Positions 41,937 through 50,792 are shown, counted from the first letter of the stretch. The stretch is DNA of 64,000 nt from Brachybacterium sp036311905 (GCF_036311905.1 NZ_JAZDCH010000028.1:1-64000); one strand, 5' to 3'. Numbers and translations are program-made. Notes: generated from the sequence alone by a model not told the origin.

Positions 41937-43408
41937 GCCCCGGGCTCCGCGACGGCGGTGGTCTCGAGCTGCTGCACGAGCGCCTCGCGGCGCGGGTCCA
42001 TCAGCAGATCGATCCGCAGCGCCGTCCCCTCGACCGCGCCCGGCACGCTCCAGCGCAGCTGCGCGGGTGTGAGCACCTCGGCCTCCCCGATCTGCAGCGC
42101 GCGCAGGTCCGCGCCGCTCAGACCGGTCCGCTCGAGAGCGGCGGCGGCTCGGCGGCGCCGCTCGTCCCGCGGGGCGTCGAGATCCATGGTGTCCGCGAAC
42201 CAGCGCTCGGCATGCTCCTCGGGGCCGCCTGCGAGCCAGTCGAGCATCGCCGCGGCCGCCTGCTCCGTGCGCGGCGCGGGAACGGGGACCCGTGGCGCGA
42301 GCAGCTGCGGGACCTCGGCGTGCAGCAGGCGCAGGGCCTGCATCGACAGCGCGGTGGCGGGGGCGTACTTCGAGTTCGCGAGCATGGTCACGCCCACCCC
42401 GGAGTCGCGGTGCCACACCATGAACGAGCCGTAGCCGGGGTAGCCACCCGAATGGGAGATCACCGTGCCCAGGTCCGGGAACTGCTCGATGACCAGCCCG
42501 AAGCCGTAGCCGCGGATCCGGTCGAAGCCGCCGTCCCGCGCGGGCAGCGACTGGTGGCGGTGGATCTGCTGCATCTCGCGGCGGGAGGCGAGGGACAGCG
42601 GACCGCCCTCCTTCGTGGCGGCGAGGAAGCGCACCCAGGCGGCCACGTCGTCGACGGTCGAGAAGAGCCCGGCCATCGCCCCGTACACGCCGGGGGAGTC
42701 CAGCGGCACGGGCTCGAAGCGGCTCGCGTCGGCGCGGTCGGCGACGCGGTGCCCCGTCGCGAGGCGCGAGGCGTCGATCTCCGCGGCGGACCACCCCGTG
42801 TCGGCGAGCCCCAGCGGGTCCAGGAAGCGGCGGCGGATCTCCGCGGTGTAGTCCGAGCCGGTGACCTCGTCGATCACCCGGCCCAGCAGGGCGTAGCCGG
42901 TGTTGGAGTACTCGAAGGCGGTGCCGGGGCGGTGGGCGGCGCCGAGCCCGCCGGCGAGCACGGCCGCGAACTGCTCGCGGGTGAGGGACTCCTGGCGGTC
43001 GCCCCAGGGGTTGTCGGTGACCAGTCCCGCGCTCATGGTGAGCAGCAGCCGCAGCGTGATCTCCGGATCCCCGGGGACCTGATCGAAGGCGCCGGCGGCC
43101 TCGGGCGCGTGCAGGGCGACGGGGTCGTCGAGCCGCAGGGCACCCTCGTCGCGCAGGGCGAGGACGGTCGCGGCGGTGAAGGACTTCGTCATCGAGGCGA
43201 TGCGGGAGATCGTGCCGCGGTCCATGGGGGCCGAGCCGGGGGCGGGCGCGCCCCCGTGCAGCTCGCGATGCCCGGCGGCGCCGTGGGCCAGCACCGCCTC
43301 CTCGTGGGCATGGCCGCCGATCAGCGCCCAGCTCACCCCCGCGGTGCGGGACTCGGCGACGGCCTCCTCGACGAGGGCGGACAGGGCGGTGACGGCTTTC
43401 TCGAGCAT
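41921..43408 (-). CDS. Serine hydrolase of the beta-lactamase / class C family
   Basis: A 495-residue protein with the penicillin-recognising fold: S72-M-T-K75 (SxxK), YSNTGYALLG (YxN) and ISHSGGYPGYGS (HxG). No signal peptide is visible, so it is probably cytoplasmic or exported by another route; substrates of such esterase/peptidase-like members are diverse. The last ~130 residues form an extra domain. Leaderless: TAGGCT (plus-strand 43415-43420) is 6 bases before the ATG and overlaps the stop codon of the upstream SWIM gene, so it may be transcribed independently of that operon. Confidence 0.8.
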   Translation of the reverse strand: MLEKAVTALSALVEEAVAESRTAGVSWALIGGHAHEEAVLAHGAAGHRELHGGAPAPGSAPMDRGTISRIASMTKSFTAATVLALRDEGALRLDDPVALHAPEAAGAFDQVPGDPEITLRLLLTMSAGLVTDNPWGDRQESLTREQFAAVLAGGLGAAHRPGTAFEYSNTGYALLGRVIDEVTGSDYTAEIRRRFLDPLGLADTGWSAAEIDASRLATGHRVADRADASRFEPVPLDSPGVYGAMAGLFSTVDDVAAWVRFLAATKEGGPLSLASRREMQQIHRHQSLPARDGGFDRIRGYGFGLVIEQFPDLGTVISHSGGYPGYGSFMVWHRDSGVGVTMLANSKYAPATALSMQALRLLHAEVPQLLAPRVPVPAPRTEQAAAAMLDWLAGGPEEHAERWFADTMDLDAPRDERRRRAAAALERTGLSGADLRALQIGEAEVLTPAQLRWSVPGAVEGTALRIDLLMDPRREALVQQLETTAVAEPGAQPKA

Positions 43409-43414
43409 GCTCCG

Positions 43415-43420
43415 AGCCTA
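43415..43420 (-). promoter_or_regulatory. -10 box of the serine hydrolase
   Basis: TAGGCT on the minus strand, 6 bases before the ATG at 43408, sharing its TAG with the stop codon of the upstream gene. Confidence 0.45.
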
Positions 43421-44065
43421 TGCCCGGTAGAAGGCGTTGATCACCGCGGCCGGACCCTCCCCGATCACCGCGGCGAGCAGGCCCGGGTCCGCGCGCGCGG
43501 GGTCCAGCGGGCGCTCCGGGGCGGGCTCGGCCGACGGGGCGGGGGCCACGAGCTCCTCGAGCGCGAGGCCGCGCAGGGTCAGCAGCTCCGCGGGCCGGGC
43601 GTCGACCGCCTCCACGAGCACGTAGAGCAGGGCGGCGACATGGCGGCACGGTCCGGGCCAGTCGAGGCAGGAGCAGTCGTGGCTCAGCTCGGAGGCGCCG
43701 CGGGGGAGCAGGGACACCTCGTGCTCCGCGAGCTCCTTCTCGATCTGCTGCGGGTACTCGCCCGCGGCGAGCCGGGCGGGCAGCTCCGGGTGGGCGCGCG
43801 CCACGGCCAGCAGCGCCTCGCGGTCCGGGCCCGGCAGCACCGGCACGTCGAGCCGCGCCTGGTAGAGCGCGCCGTCGGCGTCCAGCACGTCCCCGCGGAC
43901 CGCGCCGGGGGAGACGTCCAACCACTGCACCTTCCCGGCGCGGGCGTCGGCCTTCCCGGCGCCGGCCCGGCCGAGGCCCAGCAGCGCCTCGGCCGCCTCC
44001 CGCAGGGCGACGGCCTGCCAGGCGGTGCCGATCGCGCCGCGGCGGGAGATCAGACGGATGCTCAT
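43418..44065 (-). CDS. SWIM zinc-finger protein
   Basis: A 215-residue protein with a SWIM finger CSCLDWPGPCRHVAALLYVL (CxCx(7)CxH, about residues 130-149). SWIM proteins are usually encoded next to SNF2-type helicases and are thought to bind DNA or protein for them. That is the case here: its start overlaps the helicase stop by ATGA (44062-44065). The N-terminal region (YQARLDVPVLPGPDREALL) is typical of the family. Confidence 0.8.
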   Translation of the reverse strand: MSIRLISRRGAIGTAWQAVALREAAEALLGLGRAGAGKADARAGKVQWLDVSPGAVRGDVLDADGALYQARLDVPVLPGPDREALLAVARAHPELPARLAAGEYPQQIEKELAEHEVSLLPRGASELSHDCSCLDWPGPCRHVAALLYVLVEAVDARPAELLTLRGLALEELVAPAPSAEPAPERPLDPARADPGLLAAVIGEGPAAVINAFYRA

Positions 44066-47000
44066 GGGCGCTCCTCCTCGGACAGGGACAGCAGGCGCTC
44101 GAGGGAGCGGGGGTCGAGGTCCGCGAGCCAGTCCTCGCCGCTCGTGGACACCGACCGGTCGGCGAGGGCCTGCTTGTCGGCGAGGACGGCGTCGATGCGC
44201 TCCTCGACGGTGCCGGCGCTGACCAGCTTGTGCACGGTCACGTCGCGGCGCTGGCCGATGCGGAAGGCGCGGTCGGTGGCCTGGTTCTCGACCGCGGGGT
44301 TCCACCAGCGGTCGAGGTGGATCACGTGGTTCGCGGCGGTGAGGGTGAGCCCCGTGCCGCCCGCGCGCAGGCTCAGCAGCATCACCCCGGGCCGGTCCCG
44401 CTGCGCCTGGAACTCGGCGACCATCGCATCGCGGTCCCGCTTGCTCACCCCGCCGTGCAGGAAGGGGACGCTCAGGGAGTGCTCGGCGAAGCGCTCCTCC
44501 CAGTAGGGCACGAGGAGCCGTCCGAAGCTCGTGAACTGGGTGAACACGAGCACCTTCTCGCCCTCGGCGAGGGCCGCGCCGAGCACGTCGTCGACCAGCT
44601 CGAGCTTTCCCGAGCGGTGCTCGCCCTCGCGCAGCAGCGCCGAGCCGTCGTCGAGGTAGTGGGCGGGGTGGTTGCACACCTGCTTGAGGCGGGTGATGGT
44701 CGAGACCACCTTCGCCCGGCGCACGGCGTCCGACGGCCCGGAGGACCCAGAAGACCCGGCAGACCCCTGCGCCGCCGCGCTGCGGATCTCCGTCATCAGC
44801 TCGTCGACCAGGGCCTGGTAGAGGCCGGCCTGCTCCGGGGTCAGATTGACCACCTGGGTCAGCTCGACCTTCTCGGGCAGGTCCTGGATGATCGCGCGGT
44901 CGGTCTTGACGCGGCGCAGCACGAAGGGGCCGGTGACGAGCTTGAGCCGGGCGAGCGCGCTCTCGTCGCCCTCCTCCTCGATCGGGGTCGCAATCAGCTC
45001 GCGGAAGGCGGCGGCGGGGCCCAGCAGCCCCGGGTTCACGACCTCCATGAGCGCGTGCAGGTCGCCGAGGCGGTTCTCGACCGGGGTGCCGGTCAGGGCG
45101 AGCCGGTGCGTCGCCCGCAAGGAACGAGCCGCCCGGGTGACCTGGGTGCCGGGGGTCTTCACGTGCTGCGCCTCGTCGAGGACGATCCGGTGCCAGGGCA
45201 CCGCGGAGAGCACCGGCAGGTCTCGGGCCAGCAGCGAGTAGGTGGTGATCACGACGTCGAGGTCCGCGGCGCCGGCGATGAAGGACTCGTCCCGCACCCG
45301 GTCCCCGCCGTGGTGGACGTGGACCGCGAGGTGCGGGGCGAAGCGCGCGGCCTCCCGCTGCCACGCCCCGACCACCGACATGGGGCACACCAGCAGGGTG
45401 GGGCCGACCGGTCCGGTTCCGGCGCTCTCCTCGTACTTTTCTTGTTCCTCCCGCTCGCGGCACAGCAGCGACAGGACCTGCATCGTCTTGCCGAGCCCCA
45501 TGTCGTCGGCGAGGATCCCGCCGAGGCCGAGCCGGTCCAGGGCCCACAGCCAGTCGAGGCCGTCCTGCTGGTAGGGGCGCAGGGTCGCGTCGAGGGTGGT
45601 GGGCGGCGGGAGGCTCGGGGCGCCGGGGCCGCCGGGCAGCAGGTCCAGCAGCCCGGCGCCGGGGGAGCGGAGGAGTCGATCGATGCCGGCGTCGAGCTCG
45701 GCCGCCTCGGGGGAGAGCAGCTGCGCGAAGAGGTCGGTCCAGCGCGCTTCGCCCACCACCTCGAAGGGCGTCTCGGCCGCGGAAGCACCCGTCGGCGCCG
45801 CGCGCACGAACTGCGGCGGCGGCGCCGTGCCCCGGCGCGCGAAGGCGTCGAGGAAGCGCTCGGCGGCGCGCAGAGTGGTCGGATCCAGGCGCACCCACTG
45901 GCCGCGCAGGGCGACCAGCTCGGACTGCGCCTCGCGGATCTGCTGCATCTCCTCCTCGGTGAGCTCCATGTCGCCCACCGCGACCCGCCAGCGGAAGGTC
46001 GCCATCGAGGAGAGCCCGACCCCGGAGCCCGACGCCTTCTGCTGCTGGTCGCCCTCCTCGGCGGTGGCCCGCACCACCGTGCGCTGGCGGGTCCAGTCCC
46101 GCGGCAGCAGCACCGTGACCCCGGCCTGCTCGAGGGCGGGGGTGTCCGCGGCGAGGAAGGCCCCGGCCTGCGCGGTGGTCAGCAGCCAGTCCACGCCGGT
46201 CTCGTCGACGGCGGCGTCCCGCACCGTCGGAGCGAGGCGCAGCACCTCGGCGGAGGCCTCCGCGGCGCCCGCGGCGCTCAGGTCGCCGACGGCGCGGAGA
46301 TCGGCGACGGGATGCACCGTCCCGTCGGGCTCCCTCAGGCAGGTCTGCAGCGGCCAGGCCGCCCCGAGCGGCGGCTGGAACAGGCGCACCACCAGCTCCG
46401 ACTCCGAGGAGCCGAGGCGCACCCCGGGCCGGGCGGAGTCGACGAAGGCGTCGAAGGCGGCGGTGATGCGGCGCTGGGCGGGGACGTCGGCGCCCTGCAG
46501 CTCGGCGTCCTCGGCGAGGGCCCACAGCACGCCGTGCCGATCCTCCGTCGGGGCGGGGGCGGCCCGCAGGTGCTCGAGGAAGGCGGTGCGGGCCCGGGCG
46601 TCGACCAGGGCGTGCTCGAGCCCGGAGGCGTTCGGGTCGAGCGCCCGCCAGCGCAGCACGGGCCGGCCGAAGCGCTCCTCGGTGCGGACCCGCAGCGCGC
46701 GGGCCGCGACCGCTTCCCGGGCGCGGTCGTCCAGCAGCACGGCGCCGAGCAGCTCGGGCATGGCCACGAGCTCCTCGCCGAGCCGAGCGGCGGTGTGGTC
46801 TGCGACGAGGTCGGGGAGCCGGTCCGCGAACCCCTCGCCGAGCCGCTCCCGCAGCGCGTGGGCGACGGCGCCGACGAGGGCCAACAGGGCGGCGGGTTCG
46901 AGCGGCAGGGCGGGCACACGGCGCTCGCCGGTCCGCACCCGGTGCCGGAGCCGATCGGGGGCGTGCTCGAGGACGCCCGCGAGCGGCCCCTCGCGCAGGG

Positions 47001-47109
47001 CGGAGAGGTCCTCGAGCGCGCGCGAACGGCCCGGACCGGTCTGCTCGCGCACCCACAGGGCGGGCCCGAGATCCGGGTCCAGCACCAGGTGCAGGCGGCG
47101 CAGCGGCAT
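44062..47109 (-). CDS. SNF2-family DEAD/DEAH-like helicase
   Basis: A 1015-residue Swi2/Snf2 ATPase of the bacterial RapA/HepA-like SWIM-associated group. The N-terminal ~540 residues are the poorly conserved SNF2-associated region. The motor has motif I ADDMGLGKTMQVLSLL, Ia LLVCPMSVVGAWQREA, II VLDEAQHVK, III ALTGTPVENRLGDLHAL, IV VLVFTQFTS, V SLRAGGTGLTLT and VI RAFRIGQRRDVTVHKLV. Such enzymes move on double-stranded DNA and remodel bound proteins. Order in the operon is ParA-like ATPase, this gene (11 bases later), SWIM protein. The start ATG 47109 has only a weak ribosome site. Confidence 0.9.
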   Translation of the reverse strand: MPLRRLHLVLDPDLGPALWVREQTGPGRSRALEDLSALREGPLAGVLEHAPDRLRHRVRTGERRVPALPLEPAALLALVGAVAHALRERLGEGFADRLPDLVADHTAARLGEELVAMPELLGAVLLDDRAREAVAARALRVRTEERFGRPVLRWRALDPNASGLEHALVDARARTAFLEHLRAAPAPTEDRHGVLWALAEDAELQGADVPAQRRITAAFDAFVDSARPGVRLGSSESELVVRLFQPPLGAAWPLQTCLREPDGTVHPVADLRAVGDLSAAGAAEASAEVLRLAPTVRDAAVDETGVDWLLTTAQAGAFLAADTPALEQAGVTVLLPRDWTRQRTVVRATAEEGDQQQKASGSGVGLSSMATFRWRVAVGDMELTEEEMQQIREAQSELVALRGQWVRLDPTTLRAAERFLDAFARRGTAPPPQFVRAAPTGASAAETPFEVVGEARWTDLFAQLLSPEAAELDAGIDRLLRSPGAGLLDLLPGGPGAPSLPPPTTLDATLRPYQQDGLDWLWALDRLGLGGILADDMGLGKTMQVLSLLCREREEQEKYEESAGTGPVGPTLLVCPMSVVGAWQREAARFAPHLAVHVHHGGDRVRDESFIAGAADLDVVITTYSLLARDLPVLSAVPWHRIVLDEAQHVKTPGTQVTRAARSLRATHRLALTGTPVENRLGDLHALMEVVNPGLLGPAAAFRELIATPIEEEGDESALARLKLVTGPFVLRRVKTDRAIIQDLPEKVELTQVVNLTPEQAGLYQALVDELMTEIRSAAAQGSAGSSGSSGPSDAVRRAKVVSTITRLKQVCNHPAHYLDDGSALLREGEHRSGKLELVDDVLGAALAEGEKVLVFTQFTSFGRLLVPYWEERFAEHSLSVPFLHGGVSKRDRDAMVAEFQAQRDRPGVMLLSLRAGGTGLTLTAANHVIHLDRWWNPAVENQATDRAFRIGQRRDVTVHKLVSAGTVEERIDAVLADKQALADRSVSTSGEDWLADLDPRSLERLLSLSEEERP

Positions 47110-47120
47110 GCTCGCGGGGC

Positions 47121-48602
47121 TCAGAGCCCGTCGATGATGAGCGCGGTCGCGTCGAGCCACGCGTCCTTGGTGCGCGGGTGGATCCGGCCCCATTCGAGGT
47201 GGGTGCCGTCCACGAACTGCTTCTCGTAGGGCACCTCGGTGACGGCGCGGGTGTGCGCCCCGAAGTGCGCGAGCAGGCGGCTGCGCAGGGACGGGTCGAA
47301 CTTTCCCTTGGCCGAGTGGGACAGGATCGTCACCGCGTTGTCGACCTGGCTCGCGAGGCCCGTGGCCCGCAGCTCGTCGATCATCCAGGCGGCGGCGTTG
47401 AAGGTGTCCTCGCGCACGGTCGAGATGATGACCAGCTGGTCGGCGCTGCGCACGGCCGCGAGCCAGTTCGAGGCGCGCACGTTGTTTCCGGTGTCGATGA
47501 CCTTGATGCGGTAGAAGCGCGAGAGGGTCTCGTCGAGCTCGGCGAAGGCGCGCTCGTCGATCGAGGCCATCGAGCCCGGGTCCTCGTCCGAGGCGAGGAT
47601 GTCGAAGCGCATCTCGCCCTGGGGGCGCACGTACGGGTCGAGGTCGGCGTTGGTGGCCGTCGGCGCCTGCAGGCGGTCGATGCCCCGCAGCAGGTCCACC
47701 ACCGTGCGGTGATGATCGGTGGGCAGACCGCGCCAACCCAGGGTGCCGCGGGTCTCGTTGTTGTCCCAGGCCAGCACGTTGCCGCCGCGGGTCACGCCGA
47801 GGGAGGCGGCGATCATCAGCGAGGCGGTGGTCTTGTGGGCGCCGCCCTTGAGGTTCACCACGGCGATGTTCCGCGGCCCGTCGAGCGGCCGACGGATCCG
47901 GTCCATCCGCTCGTTCTCCCGGCGCTCGGCGCGGCCGGGGCGCGGCGAGATCGCCCCGCCGGTCAGCTTGGTCACGAAGCCCGGGAAGCCCTTGGTGGCC
48001 TTGACCCGCGTCCGCTTCGCGGTCGAGGTCTGCAGGTCCTGCAGGGTCGGGCGGTTCGCGCCGTCCTCCACGCTGCGCGGCGGCAGCGGGCGCCGCTCGG
48101 GAAGGGGAGCGGGCGCCGGCGACGGCGCAGGCGCGGGCGCGGGCGAGGGAACCGGGGCGGGGGAGGGCGCGGGGGCCGGGGCCGGCGAGGCGGCGACGAC
48201 GGGCAGGTCGTTGGTCGGCGGCTCGGGGGCGGAGGCAGCGCTCGCCCGACGGCGACCGGCGCGGTGGGTGCGCACGGCCCCGTCGAGGCCCGAAAGGTCG
48301 GCGGTGTCGTCCTGCGGCAGCGGGGCGAGCAGCGGGGTGTCGAGCGCCGGGCCGTGCACGGGCCGCTCGTCGGCGGTGCGCGGGGCGATCCGTCCGGTGG
48401 GCTCGACGCGCAGATGGTGGCGCACGTCCGGCTCGACGATCACCACGTCGAGCGCCTCGCCGTCGTCGCGGGCCGCCCGGATGAACGCCTGCTTGACCCG
48501 GTCGCGGACTTCGGCGAGGTCGGCTCCGGTGACCTCGACGGTGTCCTCGGCGAGGTGCACCGTGGCGGTGGTGTCGGAGGTGATCCGCGCCTGCGCGATC
48601 AT
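47121..48602 (-). CDS. ParA/MinD-like ATPase with Pro/Ala linker and atypical Walker A
   Basis: A 493-residue protein. Residues 1-80 form a small domain; about 135-200 is a Pro/Ala/Ser-rich low-complexity linker (APAPSPAPVPSP-like); the C-terminal ~260 residues are a ParA/MinD fold: IAVVNLKGGAHKTTASLMIA, DNNETRGTLGW, VIDTGNNVRASNW and LVIISTVREDTFNAA. The deviant Walker A reads KGG-A-H-K-T-T: a His replaces the Gly before the catalytic Lys of KGGxGKTT. The two lysines are kept, so nucleotide binding is plausible. EspI and related secretion-associated ATPases share the Pro-rich-plus-ParA layout, but no ESX gene is present. ATG with AAGGGA; TAGAGT (minus strand, 48671-48676) is a possible -10. 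Confidence 0.75.
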   Translation of the reverse strand: MIAQARITSDTTATVHLAEDTVEVTGADLAEVRDRVKQAFIRAARDDGEALDVVIVEPDVRHHLRVEPTGRIAPRTADERPVHGPALDTPLLAPLPQDDTADLSGLDGAVRTHRAGRRRASAASAPEPPTNDLPVVAASPAPAPAPSPAPVPSPAPAPAPSPAPAPLPERRPLPPRSVEDGANRPTLQDLQTSTAKRTRVKATKGFPGFVTKLTGGAISPRPGRAERRENERMDRIRRPLDGPRNIAVVNLKGGAHKTTASLMIAASLGVTRGGNVLAWDNNETRGTLGWRGLPTDHHRTVVDLLRGIDRLQAPTATNADLDPYVRPQGEMRFDILASDEDPGSMASIDERAFAELDETLSRFYRIKVIDTGNNVRASNWLAAVRSADQLVIISTVREDTFNAAAWMIDELRATGLASQVDNAVTILSHSAKGKFDPSLRSRLLAHFGAHTRAVTEVPYEKQFVDGTHLEWGRIHPRTKDAWLDATALIIDGL

Positions 48603-48690
48603 CGATGTCCCTTCACGTGCTCGACGCCGACCGGCCGCCCTGGGGAGCCGGACGGCATGGTCCGGGGCCAACTCTACTGGGGGCAGGGAG

Positions 48691-48696
48691 TAGCGT
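48691..48696 (+). promoter_or_regulatory. -10 box of the PP2C-like gene
   Basis: TAGCGT, 6 bases, then GTG at 48703: leaderless architecture. The divergent ParA-like gene's TAGAGT lies only 15-20 bases away. Confidence 0.45.
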
Positions 48697-48702
48697 GGGC
48701 GC

Positions 48703-49464
48703 GTGCGCGCCGCCCTGCTCTCCTCGCCTGCCCGGCCGGATGCCGACGAGGACGCGGCCGGCGTCCTCGGCGAGGTCGGCGTGCTGCTCGACGGGGCGGG
48801 CCTGCCGGAGCGCTTCCGGGCCGGTTGCTCCCACACCGTCGCCTGGTACTCGCACTCCCTCGCCGCGCGCCTGCTGCGGCTCGGCCAGGACCCCGGGATC
48901 GACCTGCGCGGGGTGCTCGCCGCGGGCATCGCGGAGGTCCAGGACCAGCATGCGGCGGACTGCGACCTCGCGGCGGGATCCCCCTCGGCGACCGTGGTGA
49001 TGGTGCGCCGACGGGGCGCGCTGCTCGAGCACCTGGTGCTGTGCGACTCGTCCCTGCTCCTCGTCGATCGGGACGGTGACGTGCGACGGATCACGGACGG
49101 GCGGGTCGACCGGGTGGTCGGCGAGGAGCGGACGGCCGAGGCGGTCGAGGCGCGGCGCAACGTGCCCGGCGGTTTCTGGGTCGCCCGCCACGAGCCGGAG
49201 GCGGCCGCGGAGGCGCTGGTCGGGGAACGGCCGATCGCGCGACTGCGCACGGCGCACCTGGTGAGCGACGGGGTGACGCGGCTGATCGACCTCCTCGGTG
49301 CGCAGGACGCCGTCTCCCTGGCCGGGGCGCTCGAGAGTGACCCCGGTGCCGTGCTCACCGATCTGCGTGCGCGGGAGCGGGCCGTGCCGCCCGCGGAACG
49401 ACCCCGGAAGACCCATGACGACGCGACCGTGCTGTCCGTCTCATGGCCTCCTCCTTTGGTCTGA
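48703..49464 (+). CDS. PP2C-like phosphatase-fold protein, probably degenerate
   Basis: A 253-residue protein. The order SPSATVVMVRRRGALLEHLVLCDSSLLLVDRDGDV in pieces such as SATVVMVRR, LVLCDSSLLLV, ITDGR and the final DDATVLSV follows the strand pattern of PP2C Ser/Thr phosphatases. The first metal motif (RxxNED or GxxDGxGG) is not visible: the N-terminal part has instead FRAGCSHTVAWYSHSLAARLL. So at least part of the metal site is missing and activity is doubtful. GTG start, leaderless behind TAGCGT. It lies between the ParA-like operon and a non-coding RNA. Confidence 0.55.
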   Translation: MRAALLSSPARPDADEDAAGVLGEVGVLLDGAGLPERFRAGCSHTVAWYSHSLAARLLRLGQDPGIDLRGVLAAGIAEVQDQHAADCDLAAGSPSATVVMVRRRGALLEHLVLCDSSLLLVDRDGDVRRITDGRVDRVVGEERTAEAVEARRNVPGGFWVARHEPEAAAEALVGERPIARLRTAHLVSDGVTRLIDLLGAQDAVSLAGALESDPGAVLTDLRARERAVPPAERPRKTHDDATVLSVSWPPPLV

Positions 49465-49551
49465 TCATGACCATGTCATGAGGATCTCCCCACGCAGACG
49501 TGGCGAAGAATTTCCTGCATTTCACCTGCGAGAACACGGAGTGTCGCGGCG

Positions 49552-49580
49552 TTTACAGGGCTGGCCGAAAGGCCTAGACT
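49552..49580 (+). promoter_or_regulatory. Promoter of the 49.6-kb RNA
   Basis: TTTACA (49552-49557), exactly 17 bases, TAGACT (49575-49580). This is the best canonical promoter pair I see in the window and predicts a start near 49587. Confidence 0.65.
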
Positions 49581-49586
49581 CAGAGT

Positions 49587-49882
49587 GTGCCGATCGAGCG
49601 GCGGGCGTCAGAACCCCCGCGAGTGAGGCGCATGACGGTTGGGGGTCCGTCCCCCTCCGATGCTGGTACAGTTTCGGCAGTTGAAAACTTGAGAGATGTG
49701 CCGTTCCTCAAGACCCCCCTCATGGGGAGCGGCCGGACGGGCACCGTGCCAGGTTCCCCCACCTATGGCAGCCCGTCCAGCCTGTTCGCCCGCACCCACC
49801 CCTGACGGACGACAGGCCTGACGAGCGGTCCGTGAGCCCCCGACATTGTCGGTTGAGAGCTCCGGGCCGCTCGTCCTTTTTT
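49587..49882 (+). ncRNA. Structured non-coding RNA of about 296 nt (6S/Ms1-like candidate)
   Basis: Between a strong promoter and an intrinsic terminator lies ~296 nt without a convincing gene but with several stable hairpins: CTTGAG/CTCAAG (49688-49693 with 49707-49712), CCCC-TCAT-GGGG near 49716-49727, and a long two-part stem GGACGGGC/GCCCGTCC (49735-49742 with 49771-49778) containing TGCC/GGCA and AGGT/ACCT. A GAGCGGC near the 5' end can also pair with the 3' arm of the terminator, closing the molecule end-to-end, as in 6S RNA. Length and style recall the Ms1 RNA of mycobacteria, which binds RNA polymerase, but I cannot prove homology. A 72-codon frame opening at 49587 has poor third-position GC and is probably not translated. 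Confidence 0.6.
49820..49882 (+). terminator. Intrinsic terminator with T6 run
   Basis: GACGAGCGG (49820-49828) pairs with CCGCTCGTC (49867-49875), with inner TCCG/CGGG, GAGC/GCTC and CCGAC-ATT-GTCGG stems, followed by six T (49877-49882). It is the only terminator in the window with a clear T-run and ends the RNA at about 49882. Confidence 0.8.
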
Positions 49883-49923
49883 GTGCGGCCTGTGCAGGGC
49901 GGCTCGATCGTCTCGATCGTCCG

Positions 49924-50646
49924 TCAGGAAAGGATCGCGACGTCGCTGCCCGGGTCGAGGCGGTAGCCGGAGCCGCGGACCGTCGAGATCAGGCGGCGGT
50001 ACCGGCCGAGCTTCGTGCGCAGCCTCCGCACGTGCACGTCGACCGTGCGCTCGCCGGTCTCCGCGGGGGCGTCGGCCCACACCGTCTCCATGAGCTCCTC
50101 GCGGGTGACGATGCGTCGCGCGCCGCGGGCCAACTGGGCCAGCAGCTCGAACTCCTTGTAGGTGAGGTCCACATCGCGGCCGTCGATCCGCACGCGGCGA
50201 CCGAACAGGTCGATCACCAGCGAGTCCTCGGCGGCGAGCGAGGGGCTCGCGGGGCTCACGGCGGTGGCCTGCAGTGCCCGGCGGCGCGCGGCCTCCGCGT
50301 CCCGGCGCGCCGGGGAGTTGGGCGAGACCACTCCGGCGCGGCGCGGACGCAGCGGGCTCACGGCCGCGGCGCCCGCGGAGCGCGGCGGGAGCGCCCGCGA
50401 GGTGCGGCCGACGGGGCCGGTCGCGGCGAACGCGCGCGGGCTGTTGACCGACACGGTGGTGCGGCCGTCACGGGCGGCGACCAGGCGCTGGGCGTGGCCG
50501 CGCAGCTCATCGGCCAGCAGGGCGGTCTCGATGTCACCGGTCCCGGCGGGGAGGGTGACGCTGACGGTGATGGTGACCGCGTCCGCCGGGCGGACGGCGA
50601 GGGGACGGGCGGTCGGGGCGGTGGGGCGATCCAGGGTGATGGTCAT
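49924..50646 (-). CDS. Winged-helix transcription regulator (OmpR-type DNA-binding domain, no receiver)
   Basis: A 240-residue protein. The C-terminal ~100 residues are an OmpR/PhoB DNA-binding domain: VDLTYKEFELLAQLARGARRIVTREELMETVW, wing ERTVDVHVRRLRTKLGRY and RGSGYRLDP, here named in pieces. The N-terminal ~90 residues contain VTITVSVTLPAGTGDIETALLADEL rather than a receiver with a phosphorylated Asp, and a disordered Ala/Pro/Arg linker separates the two. So it is not a standard response regulator; its signal is unknown. GGAG precedes the ATG at 50646. Confidence 0.75.
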   Translation of the reverse strand: MTITLDRPTAPTARPLAVRPADAVTITVSVTLPAGTGDIETALLADELRGHAQRLVAARDGRTTVSVNSPRAFAATGPVGRTSRALPPRSAGAAAVSPLRPRRAGVVSPNSPARRDAEAARRRALQATAVSPASPSLAAEDSLVIDLFGRRVRIDGRDVDLTYKEFELLAQLARGARRIVTREELMETVWADAPAETGERTVDVHVRRLRTKLGRYRRLISTVRGSGYRLDPGSDVAILS

Positions 50647-50792
50647 GTGAGTCTCCGAGATGCGGCGCGGCCTGCGGCACGCGCGGCGGGCGGTGGGCCC
50701 GGGATCCCCGAGGGGGAGTGCTCCCGGTGGCACCTGGAGCCCGCGCCTTCCGGCCGGCTCCTGTCAGCCGACCCCGGAGGTGTCTGGAGCGC

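Noticed and set aside
39381..43925. A 1514-codon open frame on the minus strand
   Set aside because: It crosses several genes in other frames (lipoprotein, kinase antisense, hydrolase, SWIM); only its last 275 codons are a real gene. Long open shadows are expected at this GC.
49587..49805. A 72-codon leaderless frame (GTG directly at the predicted start of the 49.6-kb RNA)
   Set aside because: Spacing would suit a leaderless gene, but third-position GC is far below that of real genes here and the sequence folds into strong hairpins; an RNA is the better call.
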